A stretch of 45,642 nucleotides of DNA, from positions 1 through 45,642 of IMG/VR virus record IMGVR_UViG_3300023284_001280, one strand, 5' to 3'. The DNA is from a virus. A program made the translations under genes and the position numbers. The notes under the pieces are model-generated. The model searched no databases and had not been told where the DNA came from. It saw only the letters and a list, made by a program, of their open reading frames with translations. Positions 31,835 to 39,200 of this stretch are shown piece after piece (position 1 is the stretch's first letter; every line of letters begins with the position of its first letter).

Positions 31835-32890
31835 GTGGCAGCGGTTCAAAAATCATTGGTTTCGCCCAACGCGCACCCCATTTCGACCTGGGGCAGCTTG
31901 CATCCTGTCGAGATACTCCATTGGCCCAAAATCTCCGATCAGGCCAAATTTATCTATTGTTGGATGCGAGCCCAAATTGGGGCCAGGTCCGGATCGATCG
32001 CGGTGACCTTTCGTGAGATCGCCGGCGTTCTCGACAAGACAGAAAGTCGGGCGCGATGTTGGATCCGCCAGCTCATCGAGGCGGGCCTGATCGAGCGCCG
32101 AGATTGCAAACGTGGGCACGGGGGAGGCCTCGATTTGTTTGTGATCGACTACATCCGGGTTAGGGATCTGAGACGTTTGGACGATCCCAACGCGGACCAA
32201 CCCCAGCTCTTTGAAACCGTCGCATGCGCGCCTGAACCGTCGGATCCGATAGCGCTTGCGATAGCGCATCCGACGGTTTGCGAAAGTGAAGAAAGTGTTG
32301 ATACAAATAATATTCTTCCAGCCGGCCAGAACGAAATCACAAAATTATCACCGCCCGAAAAAACTGGCGCGCCGTTTGCAAACATGTCTAACATTGAAAG
32401 AGAGTGTATCAATAGACATGGTACATTGAACAGTAAGGTAACATGTCATGTAGGATCCAAACCGTCGCTTCCGCAATCGCATCCGACGGTTTCCAATCGG
32501 GCAGAACGCCAGGCGCTCGATGACATCGATCGACGGATCAGGCAAACGCGAGCCGAAGAGTCACCCGAACTCACTCCATTGTCGAATGTGCTGGCACGGT
32601 CTATCGATCGCTTTTCGGATCGTTCCAAATACGATTCGATCAAGTGTCAGATCATCCACCAGATCGACCAGGCCGTGATCGATCCGGAGCTGCATCATTC
32701 GATCAAAGGCCGAGTGGCGGATGCGATGCTGGCCGGCCAGATGACCGATGCCCAATTTCGAAAAATCTTGACCCAAGTGGCGCGGGATCATCGGGACGGC
32801 AAAATCAAGAATTCACCCGGGAGTTTGTTTTTATTTTTGGTGCGACGTATTGTGCCAGCACTTCGAAAAAAGAAAGGATCTAAACCATGA
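31835..32890 (+). CDS. Winged-helix replication initiator-like protein
   Basis: 351 residues starting with GTG. Residues about 30-125 look like a winged helix (FREIAGVLDKTESRARCWIR, QLIEAGLIERRDC), followed by a low-complexity middle and a helical C-terminal region (ELHHSIKGRVADAMLAGQMT). The layout resembles phage O-type initiators, in which an N-terminal DNA-binding domain binds iterons within its own gene. Five iteron-like repeats are indeed located inside this gene (32214-32492). The parB start overlaps the last codon. A transcription factor is the alternative. Confidence 0.6.
   Translation: MAAVQKSLVSPNAHPISTWGSLHPVEILHWPKISDQAKFIYCWMRAQIGARSGSIAVTFREIAGVLDKTESRARCWIRQLIEAGLIERRDCKRGHGGGLDLFVIDYIRVRDLRRLDDPNADQPQLFETVACAPEPSDPIALAIAHPTVCESEESVDTNNILPAGQNEITKLSPPEKTGAPFANMSNIERECINRHGTLNSKVTCHVGSKPSLPQSHPTVSNRAERQALDDIDRRIRQTRAEESPELTPLSNVLARSIDRFSDRSKYDSIKCQIIHQIDQAVIDPELHHSIKGRVADAMLAGQMTDAQFRKILTQVARDHRDGKIKNSPGSLFLFLVRRIVPALRKKKGSKP
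32214..32492. repeat. Iteron-like repeats, candidate replication origin
   Basis: Five copies of a 15-bp unit related to AAACCGTCGGATGCG: plus strand at 32214, 32234 and 32459, minus strand at 32265 and 32478. Copies two/three and four/five form inverted pairs. A GATAGCGC direct repeat lies in the first pair (32248, 32260). Two AT-rich stretches (about 32284-32345 and 32395-32455) lie between the pairs, as expected for unwinding DNA. The position inside the initiator gene parallels lambda ori in gene O. Confidence 0.6.
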
Positions 32891-34464
32891 CCACCGAAAC
32901 CCTAGAGAAACCTCAGAAGATTGTAAAACTTACAAAGGCCGAAGCCGGCGCATCCGCCTGGTCGATCGATAAGCTGGTACCCGGAAAGGGCAATCCCCGA
33001 ACCGAATTTGATAAAGTCACGCTAGACGAATTGTCTGACTCACTAATAAAGCATGGGATGATCCAGGCGATCCTCTGCCGGCCGTCCAAGAAAAAGGGGT
33101 TCCTTGAGATCGTCGCCGGCGAACGCCGCTGGCGCGCCGCCAAGTTGGCCAAAATGAAAACGGTCCCGATTACCGTTCGGGAACTGGACGATCGCGAGGC
33201 CATGGAAATTGCGGTCCTCGAGAATTTGCAGCGGGAGGACCTGCCGGCAATCGACGAAGCCAGAGGCTTTGCGGCGCTGCTCAATGGGGGTGCTTTTACC
33301 CAAGACGACTTGGCAAAACGATTGGGCAAAACCCAGGGTTATATTTCGAATCGCATCCGGTTGCTAGAGCTGCCGCCGGCATGGCAACAGAAGGTTATTT
33401 CCGGAGAAATATCCTCGACCGCCGCGCGAATGCTTGTGCCGTTTGAAAGATTCCCGGCGGTCCTCAAGTTGTGCGAAAAAAAATTAAAGCAACGTTGGGA
33501 TGGTGCCGGAGATATGCCGTCGACTAGCGATTGGGAGGAAGTGATTGGCGATTCGGTCCACCATACTGGCAAACTCATGACGGGCTGGGAGTGGGACGAA
33601 AAATCCGGAAGGTCGTTTAAGATCTTCAAGCCCACTAAAGAACAAAAATCTGAACTGGACATCGTTGAAATCAAAAACATGTACGGTTCGAAGGGTGAGA
33701 CGGAACAAATCGCGATGAATATCAAGCTCTGGCGAAGACTCCAGAACGAAGAAATAAAACGCCAGAAATCCAAATCCAACAAAAAGGATGACACCAAGTC
33801 AAAGGGTTCTAACGGCAAACCCACAAACCTAACCAAGGCCCAACAGAAGGCCGAGGATTTGAGACTCTCGAATCAGCACGTGCTACAAAGGGAACAATTC
33901 CGCCGTCGACTATGGGATTTGAAAGTAGATTGGCTTAGGTTCCTTTGCGCCTCTCACGTTTCAATCAGCCATTTCACATTGTTTAAAATCCTGATTTGGG
34001 CCACGAGTCATTCCAATCATAAATTTGGTCACATGATCCAAAAGGCGATCAAGGCAGCTGGTTTCAATGCCAGCTCTACTCAGTCAGACTGGAACAGTCT
34101 TTCCAACGTGCCCGATAAACCGAGCGATTTTTCCAATGTGGCGTTCCAACTTGTGCAATCTTGGCTTTGGAACAAAGACGAACCCAGTAATTTTATGTGG
34201 GGTGAAGTTGTAATCGCCTTGGTTAAAGATCTTGAGATCGACCTGGAAGCGGCCTGGAAAAAAGAAATGTGCGGTAAGTATTTGACGACGCGGTATTTTG
34301 CGCTGCATTCTAAGGACCAGCTGATCGCGTTGTGGAAGGAATTGGATGGTCGACCCATCGAGGACAAAATTACCAAATCGGATTTGGTTGAGATGCTGGC
34401 GGATCCCATCAATGCTGGTAAGTACAAATTTCCGAAAGACCTGGCTAAAATCAAAAGGTCCTGA
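32887..34464 (+). CDS. parB: ParB/Spo0J-family CTPase partition protein
   Basis: 525 residues. The N-terminal domain has the CTP-binding box GERRWR (78-83) and ENLQRED (112-118); a helix-turn-helix follows at 138-160 (DDLAKRLGKTQGYISNRIRL). These are the parS-binding clamp modules. The protein lacks the N-terminal LGRGL-type ParA-contact motif of chromosomal ParBs and carries a long C-terminal extension ending in a KSDLVEMLADP helical domain. No ParA gene was found. With four perfect parS sites 1.8 kb upstream it likely loads there; partition via host ParA, silencing, or regulation are all possible. Confidence 0.9.
   Translation: MTTETLEKPQKIVKLTKAEAGASAWSIDKLVPGKGNPRTEFDKVTLDELSDSLIKHGMIQAILCRPSKKKGFLEIVAGERRWRAAKLAKMKTVPITVRELDDREAMEIAVLENLQREDLPAIDEARGFAALLNGGAFTQDDLAKRLGKTQGYISNRIRLLELPPAWQQKVISGEISSTAARMLVPFERFPAVLKLCEKKLKQRWDGAGDMPSTSDWEEVIGDSVHHTGKLMTGWEWDEKSGRSFKIFKPTKEQKSELDIVEIKNMYGSKGETEQIAMNIKLWRRLQNEEIKRQKSKSNKKDDTKSKGSNGKPTNLTKAQQKAEDLRLSNQHVLQREQFRRRLWDLKVDWLRFLCASHVSISHFTLFKILIWATSHSNHKFGHMIQKAIKAAGFNASSTQSDWNSLSNVPDKPSDFSNVAFQLVQSWLWNKDEPSNFMWGEVVIALVKDLEIDLEAAWKKEMCGKYLTTRYFALHSKDQLIALWKELDGRPIEDKITKSDLVEMLADPINAGKYKFPKDLAKIKRS
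33397..33410. repeat. ATTTC-N4-GAAAT palindrome inside parB
   Basis: ATTTCCGGAGAAAT (TATTTC-N4-GAAATA extended), the only copy well inside a gene. If a protein binds the other copies it may bind here too. Confidence 0.35.
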
Positions 34465-34482
34465 TTTCAAGGTAGCTGAACA

Positions 34483-34737
34483 ATGAGGAAAATTTTGAAG
34501 CCTGGCCCGGGTTGGAAACACGTTGGGGGCCCGTGTTGGGAACACTCTAATGGTGTTCGGATTCACCCTTATGGATTAGTACGATTACGTGAGGGGCGAG
34601 TTATTGTTGGTACCGTGTGGCCGGAATCTAATAATATGGATTTTTTCATCAAGGCCAATGGCGGTAATCGAAAGAGAGGCGTCATGGCTTGGGCGTTGTT
34701 TATTTTAAAAGACCTATCAAAAATCAAAAGGCTTTAA
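34483..34737 (+). CDS. Small basic hypothetical protein
   Basis: 84 residues. Basic, with GPCWEHSNGVRIHPYGLVRL and GVMAWALFILKDL; reads as a small beta then helix fold. Follows parB by 18 bp. No family recognised. Confidence 0.55.
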   Translation: MRKILKPGPGWKHVGGPCWEHSNGVRIHPYGLVRLREGRVIVGTVWPESNNMDFFIKANGGNRKRGVMAWALFILKDLSKIKRL

Positions 34738-34740
34738 AAC

Positions 34741-34908
34741 ATGGGGATGAATCGCGAATCCTATAGCGAACTGGCAAACTCTGAAAAACGCCTAGACAAA
34801 CCACGTCGTTGCCCTGATTGTGGTGGCCTGGTCGACGTGATTCCATGCCGAGCTTGTAAAGTACAACGGGATCTTCCTAAACTAAGGAATGCCCGATCGC
34901 CAAAATGA
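34741..34908 (+). CDS. 55-residue CPDCGG zinc-ribbon protein
   Basis: ATG three bases after the previous stop. RRCPDCGGLVDVIPCRACK is a tight four-Cys ribbon; the same spacing recurs in CAGCGGRIQIVPCRVC at 37828, and similar CPxCGG..PCxxC miniproteins are familiar from Planctomycetota (weak host hint). Function unknown. Confidence 0.6.
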   Translation: MGMNRESYSELANSEKRLDKPRRCPDCGGLVDVIPCRACKVQRDLPKLRNARSPK

Positions 34909-35116
34909 AGTCACCACGAAAACGCCCATCGTATTGAAAGATGGCGATCCGTACCCTTTCTATATGGTCATTCGATCATGTGACTTCGATCGCGAGCTGG
35001 TTGAACTGCAAATTGCTAGTGAACCGTCTTTTACTCTGGTTGCGGACCAGCTCATTGAAGCGATCCAAAACGCCAAGCGCGGAAACGATAAAATCGGATT
35101 CACGCCGGACGAATAG
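34889..35116 (+). CDS. Small hypothetical protein
   Basis: 75 residues, start ATG overlapping the previous gene by 20 bp; TAAGGA is close to the ATG. Alpha/beta by eye (FYMVIRSCDFDRELVELQIA). No family recognised. Confidence 0.5.
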   Translation: MPDRQNEVTTKTPIVLKDGDPYPFYMVIRSCDFDRELVELQIASEPSFTLVADQLIEAIQNAKRGNDKIGFTPDE

Positions 35117-35119
35117 GAA

Positions 35120-35311
35120 ATGTGGGAATACTGCGTATATCGACAAATCAAATGGAAGCCTTTCCTAGATTTCAATGCATATGCTAAAAAGCAGGTAGGC
35201 AAAAAGTCTTTCGGCGTCAACGCGGAAGGCAACACGCCCTTTCAAGCTCTCCTTCGGGTCCGGCGTCGAGTCAAACTTATTGATTGCGGGAGAGATCCCC
35301 ATGGTGACTGA
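35120..35311 (+). CDS. Small basic hypothetical protein
   Basis: 63 residues, three bases after the previous stop, with AGGAA upstream. Basic and aromatic (MWEYCVYRQIKWKPFLDFNA). Its 3' end overlaps the next ATG. No family recognised. Confidence 0.45.
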   Translation: MWEYCVYRQIKWKPFLDFNAYAKKQVGKKSFGVNAEGNTPFQALLRVRRRVKLIDCGRDPHGD

Positions 35312-35531
35312 ATTGAAAGAGCCCACAAAAGTCAACTTCGTTCGTATGCCGAAATCATTCCACACTAAGTTGAAGGACGCGACGACGAACGCACCGGGTG
35401 GTATTTCAATGAATCAATTTTCACTTACTGCGATCGAAATCGCGTTACAAGCTAAGAAAGATTTCGACCGCATTTTCGAAATTGGTAAAGGCAGAATGGT
35501 CGATGACATTGTGAGATCATGGGTTGAATGA
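35301..35531 (+). CDS. Ribbon-helix-helix-like small regulator
   Basis: 76 residues from the ATG at 35301. TKVNFVRMPKSFHTKLKDAT then SMNQFSLTAIEIAL resembles the Arc/CopG ribbon-helix-helix fold: a strand with alternating residues, then helix-turn-helix ending near the C-terminus. Probably a DNA-binding dimer. Its first six codons nearly match those of the gene at 35683. Confidence 0.55.
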   Translation: MVTELKEPTKVNFVRMPKSFHTKLKDATTNAPGGISMNQFSLTAIEIALQAKKDFDRIFEIGKGRMVDDIVRSWVE

Positions 35532-35689
35532 AACGATTTAGGCACATGTTGGCGGTTGCTTCTGGCCTTTTACTTATGATCGGGCTTTGGTTGGGTACGT
35601 TGGACTATGAACCTCAGATTAGATATGCGGGCGCTTGGATTGCGATCGTCGGGATTTATATAGCCGCTGGACTTTGTATCAAATGGTGA
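35528..35689 (+). CDS. 53-residue two-helix membrane protein
   Basis: ATGA-coupled to the previous gene. Two hydrophobic segments (MLAVASGLLLMIGLWLG and YAGAWIAIVGIYIAAGLCI) around a short DYEPQ turn form a helical hairpin in the membrane. It could be a holin-like or superinfection-type miniprotein; no evidence decides. Confidence 0.6.
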   Translation: MKRFRHMLAVASGLLLMIGLWLGTLDYEPQIRYAGAWIAIVGIYIAAGLCIKW

Positions 35690-35940
35690 CAGAATTAAAG
35701 TGTGAATGCTGTGGGCAAGACCATACGGACTGCTTGATAACTTGTCCCGAATGCCGAGTCGCTGACCAGAGGGTCAAGCAGCACAGAGAGGCCTTACTGG
35801 CCTTGCAGGAATCCGTCATCCACATGGCCTATACGGATGAAGGAACTTGCAAGGAATGCGGTGCCCTTACGGACGAATCTCACGATCCCACTTGTGAGTT
35901 TGGATCCGCAGAAGGCAAGGCCATGGAATTGACAGACTGA
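35683..35940 (+). CDS. Cys-rich zinc-binding protein
   Basis: 85 residues, start overlapping the membrane protein. CECC, CLITCPEC and CKEC...C give eight or more metal-site cysteines in two groups flanking a helix (QHREALLALQESVIHMAYTD). Function unknown. Confidence 0.6.
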   Translation: MVTELKCECCGQDHTDCLITCPECRVADQRVKQHREALLALQESVIHMAYTDEGTCKECGALTDESHDPTCEFGSAEGKAMELTD

Positions 35941-35945
35941 ACTGG

Positions 35946-35963
35946 CGATTTTTCTAAAAATCG
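35946..35963. terminator. AT-rich hairpin
   Basis: CGATTTTT-CT-AAAAATCG, a perfect 8-bp stem just after the stop at 35940. Weak on its own; it may mark a boundary between operon segments. Confidence 0.4.
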
Positions 35964-35984
35964 TCTCGGCGGTACGCTCGCACC

Positions 35985-36272
35985 ATGCGAGCAATTCTTC
36001 GATGGATCTTGAGACGCTTCACGTCCAGGAAAAAATTCCTCAAGACGGTTCCGGTTCTAAATGAACCGTTCAAGCTGGGCGTCGACTTCGAGCCACCTAA
36101 CAGATCGACCCGGGCTTACTGTACTCCTTGCAAAAGCAATCAGCGCACCTTCACCAACGAAACCCAAATTCGATGTAAACGGTGTGGTCAATTCATAAGG
36201 CGGATCGACGATGACCAGGTCACCCGTTGGCATTCATCGCCTTTTGCCGCTTACGTTTCTTCTTTGGAGTAA
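35985..36272 (+). CDS. Small basic zinc-ribbon protein
   Basis: 95 residues. An arginine-rich N-terminus (MRAILRWILRRFTSRKKFLK) then YCTPCKSNQRT...IRCKRCGQFI, a CxxC/CxxC ribbon near 46-68. Basic N-terminus plus ribbon suggests nucleic acid or membrane contact. Function unknown. Confidence 0.6.
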   Translation: MRAILRWILRRFTSRKKFLKTVPVLNEPFKLGVDFEPPNRSTRAYCTPCKSNQRTFTNETQIRCKRCGQFIRRIDDDQVTRWHSSPFAAYVSSLE

Positions 36273-36276
36273 TCCT

Positions 36277-36606
36277 ATGTCAAATAACGAGCGACGTGGA
36301 GGTAAGGGGCAGTCTCATGGTTTAGCTTTGCCAGCACAACTTGAACTTGCTCGAAAAATCAGGGAAGCACAAAACAAAGAGCTTGAACAAGCCCACATGC
36401 AATTGTCGATGAATTTGAATTCGATGCTTATGGTCGAGTCCTACAAGCATTCTTTGAATCAAGTCAACCACACACCCGGGGATACGTTTGATACCGATGT
36501 AATCGCGGAGCTGGCCGTCATGTCGGTGGATTCCCTTTATAAAAAGTTGGGAATTGAAGTCACCAAGAAAAATGTCGAACCGGAAAGCAAACTGGATCTA
36601 GATTAA
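36277..36606 (+). CDS. Helical hypothetical protein
   Basis: 109 residues; ATG at 36277 after TTTGGAG. Helical and Gln/Glu-rich (LELARKIREAQNKELEQAHM). It directly adjoins the acetyltransferase gene start, so the two may work together. No family recognised. Confidence 0.55.
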   Translation: MSNNERRGGKGQSHGLALPAQLELARKIREAQNKELEQAHMQLSMNLNSMLMVESYKHSLNQVNHTPGDTFDTDVIAELAVMSVDSLYKKLGIEVTKKNVEPESKLDLD

Positions 36607-37155
36607 ATGGGTGAGCTCGTCGTCCAACCCGTTGAAATGTCGACCATGCACCAAGGTCATTATCCAGGTGTGATGGAAATCATTGCGGAAGTTTCAGACC
36701 CAAAATACGACTACGAAAGTTTGCAAAAACTAATGTCGGATCCCCTGGTTGCCGGCCACGTGGCAACGAATGGGAAGACATTCGGGGACGTCCTGGGATT
36801 CTCCATGTATTACGTTCAAAAGGATCGGCTTGAATTGTTGCACCTGGCGGTTCGCCGGCATCGTTGGCGCCAGCGGATCGGTTCCCAACTGATGATCAAA
36901 CTGAAAAACACGGCGATGCAAATACACCGACTGAAAGTCGAGGCCTCATTGCCCGACCTAAACCTCGGTGGTCAATTGTTCCTTCGGTATTGCTTGTTCC
37001 ACGCCATCCAAGTATTACCCGACTTCGATCAAAATCCGCCGGGCGAACTTTATGTCTTCCGGTATCGACATGATCAGCCACCCGACGGCCGCCGACCAGT
37101 CCACACGAATCGATTTGTGGATGGCGATTTTTCTCAACAACCTCTTTCCTTTTAG
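36607..37155 (+). CDS. GNAT-like N-acetyltransferase
   Basis: 182 residues. GFSMYYVQKDRLELLHLAVR and HRWRQRIGSQLMIKLKN match the beta4-alpha3 acetyl-CoA loop of GNAT enzymes, in the RxxxG-x-A-like variant RQRIGS. RimI-like proteins acetylate protein N-termini or small molecules. A phage copy might modify a host factor; no substrate can be inferred. Confidence 0.7.
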   Translation: MGELVVQPVEMSTMHQGHYPGVMEIIAEVSDPKYDYESLQKLMSDPLVAGHVATNGKTFGDVLGFSMYYVQKDRLELLHLAVRRHRWRQRIGSQLMIKLKNTAMQIHRLKVEASLPDLNLGGQLFLRYCLFHAIQVLPDFDQNPPGELYVFRYRHDQPPDGRRPVHTNRFVDGDFSQQPLSF

Positions 37156-37182
37156 AATTCAGCGAACATTGGAGGATCTTTC

Positions 37183-37446
37183 GTGCTAGTCCTGACCAGA
37201 AAAAAGAATGAAAGCATTGTCATCAATGACGACATCACCATCACTGTGGTGGAGGTCCGGGGCGATCGCGTCCGGTTGGGAATCAATGCACCTAAAGAGG
37301 TCCCTGTTCACCGACAAGAGGTTTATCACGCAATAAGACGGAAACATGGGGAAAAAACCGAAGAAAACCAAGAAAAATCAGCTGACTCCGCTACAGCTCG
37401 CAGCGATCAGCCAGGTGGGCAAGCTGGCCAAGAAGACCCGGGATAA
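37183..37446 (+). CDS. csrA: CsrA/RsmA RNA-binding regulator
   Basis: 87 residues starting GTG after TGGAGGATC. The N-terminal 60 match CsrA closely: [20 protein letters not shown], the GDRVRLGI strand and [11 protein letters not shown] with the RNA-contact residues L4, R6 and R44. A 25-residue acidic/polar tail is extra and results from an overlap with the next gene. CsrA dimers bind GGA in leader loops and block or aid ribosome access, so the GGA-containing start sequences in this phage are candidate targets, as is its own leader. Confidence 0.93.
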   Translation: MLVLTRKKNESIVINDDITITVVEVRGDRVRLGINAPKEVPVHRQEVYHAIRRKHGEKTEENQEKSADSATARSDQPGGQAGQEDPG

Positions 37447-37780
37447 ATTGCCTGAGGGATCCGGCCAAATGGTGGATTTCTATGTCCACATCCAGGGGGC
37501 TATGTCGGTCGGCTGCAAAAAGAACACTGAAAAGTCCGAAACCCCTTCCCTGGTTACACTTCTGGCGTGGGTCTTCGCTCAAGTGGGTCCTCGGACCCGG
37601 ACCACCATTCTCGACGCATTCGAGACGATGACCTGTGAGCAATTGACCCAGCAGATCGACGAGAAATTGCTGGAGAAAGCAGGGGTAGGAATCGAAGCTA
37701 TCACTGCAAGTAAAGACATAAAGACGCGAGGCGACGTCGTCGGCAGCCTCTCGGCCGAGCTTGTCCCGGGTCTAAAGTGA
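37346..37780 (+). CDS. Hypothetical protein overlapping csrA
   Basis: 144 residues; the ATG at 37346 lies 101 bp inside csrA. It begins with a Lys-rich stretch ([20 protein letters not shown]), then helical regions ([20 protein letters not shown]). The downstream 340 bp after csrA is coding only in this frame, so the gene is real, but the first codons shared with csrA could belong to either. Function unknown. Confidence 0.55.
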   Translation: MGKKPKKTKKNQLTPLQLAAISQVGKLAKKTRDKLPEGSGQMVDFYVHIQGAMSVGCKKNTEKSETPSLVTLLAWVFAQVGPRTRTTILDAFETMTCEQLTQQIDEKLLEKAGVGIEAITASKDIKTRGDVVGSLSAELVPGLK

Positions 37781-37827
37781 CCAAATAATAACGGTACGAG
37801 GGGGGGGTGAATCTAATCTGAGGTTTC

Positions 37828-38136
37828 ATGGTCAAGACTCCTGGTCGGAGAGCCTTGCCTGATGGCCTGGTGGCTCTCATACGCTTGCTCCACGGCGCTG
37901 GCTGGTCCTACCGCCAGATCGCCGAACCGCTCGAGCTCCACCATAAGACGATCGGTAACTACATCACGGGCCACTCGGTCCAGGAGCCCACCAGCACGTT
38001 GGGCCCAGGCGAGCGCCTGCTCAAGGTCCCGCAGCGGTGTGCCGGCTGCGGGGGCAGAATCCAGATCGTTCCATGCCGGGTCTGCCGATGTCGTCGATTC
38101 CAACGGCTCCGGATCCAGACGCTCCGTTCTGGGTGA
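37828..38136 (+). CDS. HTH + zinc-ribbon small protein
   Basis: 102 residues. An HTH like those of resolvase/transposase-type proteins at about 20-50 (GWSYRQIAEPLELHHKTIGN), then CAGCGGRIQIVPCRVC, a ribbon of the same type as the 34741 protein. A DNA-binding regulator is likely. The G8 run just upstream (37801 region) lacks an explanation. Confidence 0.6.
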   Translation: MVKTPGRRALPDGLVALIRLLHGAGWSYRQIAEPLELHHKTIGNYITGHSVQEPTSTLGPGERLLKVPQRCAGCGGRIQIVPCRVCRCRRFQRLRIQTLRSG

Positions 38137-38207
38137 TTCTGGCGATTTTTCCTCGAGGCCTCGGCGTCTTACAACGCGGACAGACCAAACGCGCATTTGG
38201 AGGCGAT

Positions 38208-38221
38208 ATTTCCCAGGAAAT
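38208..38221. promoter_or_regulatory. Palindrome ATTTCCCAGGAAAT, copy in front of 38231
   Basis: Core of a longer, nearly perfect 26-bp palindrome (38202-38227) flanked by GGCGA and TCGCC arms; ends nine bases before the ATG at 38231. The most extended member of the series, hence the best candidate for an operator. Confidence 0.6.
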
Positions 38222-38230
38222 CTCGCCACG

Positions 38231-38605
38231 ATGTCCGAGAGAATTTCACCCGTAACCAAGATGATTATCGCGAATTTGTTGTTCGCGAGCCCCCATGAGA
38301 ATGTCCAGATTGCGCCCATCGCCCGATTCGTCGGGGTTAGTGAAAAAACAGTCCGCCGTGAGGCCCGGGACTTGGGGATTATTTACGAAGGTGGACCGCA
38401 TGGCGGTGTCCGATGCAACAAATGCGGGAGTCTCTTGAAGTCCGACCATCACTGTCACGTGTGCGTTGAAGGTTTCAAAAAGAAATTGAAGTTTCGACGC
38501 CAAGCATTTGAAAAGCAGCTTGAAGAAAACCCCATGTCGATTTTGAACCGTTGGAACGAACCGAGTCCTATGAGCGAGAGACGTAATGAGCGACGGCCCA
38601 CTTGA
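38231..38605 (+). CDS. HTH + zinc-finger regulator-like protein
   Basis: 124 residues. IAPIARFVGVSEKTVRREAR is a clear HTH near 28-48, followed by CNKCGSLLKSDHHCHVC, a zinc ribbon, then a basic helix. The ATG at 38231 is taken because the palindrome/AGGAAA block immediately precedes it; the frame is open further upstream but overlaps the previous gene. Likely a DNA-binding regulator, possibly of the palindrome family. Confidence 0.65.
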   Translation: MSERISPVTKMIIANLLFASPHENVQIAPIARFVGVSEKTVRREARDLGIIYEGGPHGGVRCNKCGSLLKSDHHCHVCVEGFKKKLKFRRQAFEKQLEENPMSILNRWNEPSPMSERRNERRPT

Positions 38606-39200
38606 AAAGTATTCGATCAGTAAGAGTCTTGGCTGGATCCACAACGGGGACTTACTGTTGTTCCGCGCCAGCAAATGGTTCACCAGCCGTGCGATCGCAA
38701 TTGCCGGCCGAGGCCATTGGAGCCACGTCGGCATGGCAGCCTGGTGGGGATCGAGACTGATTTGCCTTGAAGTGCGCGAGTGGAAAGGAGGCCGTGCAGT
38801 CACCCTGGCCAGCCAGGTCGCACGCTATCCGGGGAAGATCGAAGTATTCCACGTGAAGCCGGAATTCTGTGGTGCTTACGTCAACACCACAAAACGAATG
38901 AAACAATATGATCGACTCAAAGTGATCGGGGCAATGATCGACATGACCGGATGCGACTATGGATGGTGGCATCTACTCGGTGCCGCCGTTCGACATCTTC
39001 CGGTGTTGCGCCTGTTTACTAAGCCCGTCACTAATGGCGACGTCGGGAAACATCCCCCGTTTTGTAGCGAAGCCTGTTCGATCGCGGCACGATTGCACGG
39101 GCCGGATCCAGTTCCCCAGCTGGCCAATCGAATGACGTGCCCGAGTGATTTGGCCCGAAGCATGTTGTGGTATTCCAGTGGGAGAGTCTTGGTTCCATGA
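38586..39200 (+). CDS. YiiX-like permuted NlpC/P60 enzyme
   Basis: 204 residues. NGDLLLFRASKW, then GRGHWSHVGMA (His47), LEVREWKGG (Glu62) and PFCSEA (Cys160) give the His-first, Cys-late order of the permuted NlpC/P60 group. The TCPSDLARS ending is also typical. Members cut peptide, amide or ester bonds, often in envelopes. In this place, next to a secreted protease and holin-like genes, it may aid lysis. It overlaps the preceding gene by 20 bp. Confidence 0.75.
   Translation: MSDGPLEKYSISKSLGWIHNGDLLLFRASKWFTSRAIAIAGRGHWSHVGMAAWWGSRLICLEVREWKGGRAVTLASQVARYPGKIEVFHVKPEFCGAYVNTTKRMKQYDRLKVIGAMIDMTGCDYGWWHLLGAAVRHLPVLRLFTKPVTNGDVGKHPPFCSEACSIAARLHGPDPVPQLANRMTCPSDLARSMLWYSSGRVLVP

Noticed and set aside
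37862-38230. Upstream extension of the 38231 HTH gene
   Set aside because: The extension overlaps the other HTH gene out of frame, is Ser/Arg-rich, and the palindrome with its ribosome binding site directly precedes ATG 38231.
37813-38803. Long minus-strand frames at 37813-38319 and 38246-38803
   Set aside because: They lie antisense to two HTH/zinc genes and the NlpC/P60-like gene, which have clear motifs.
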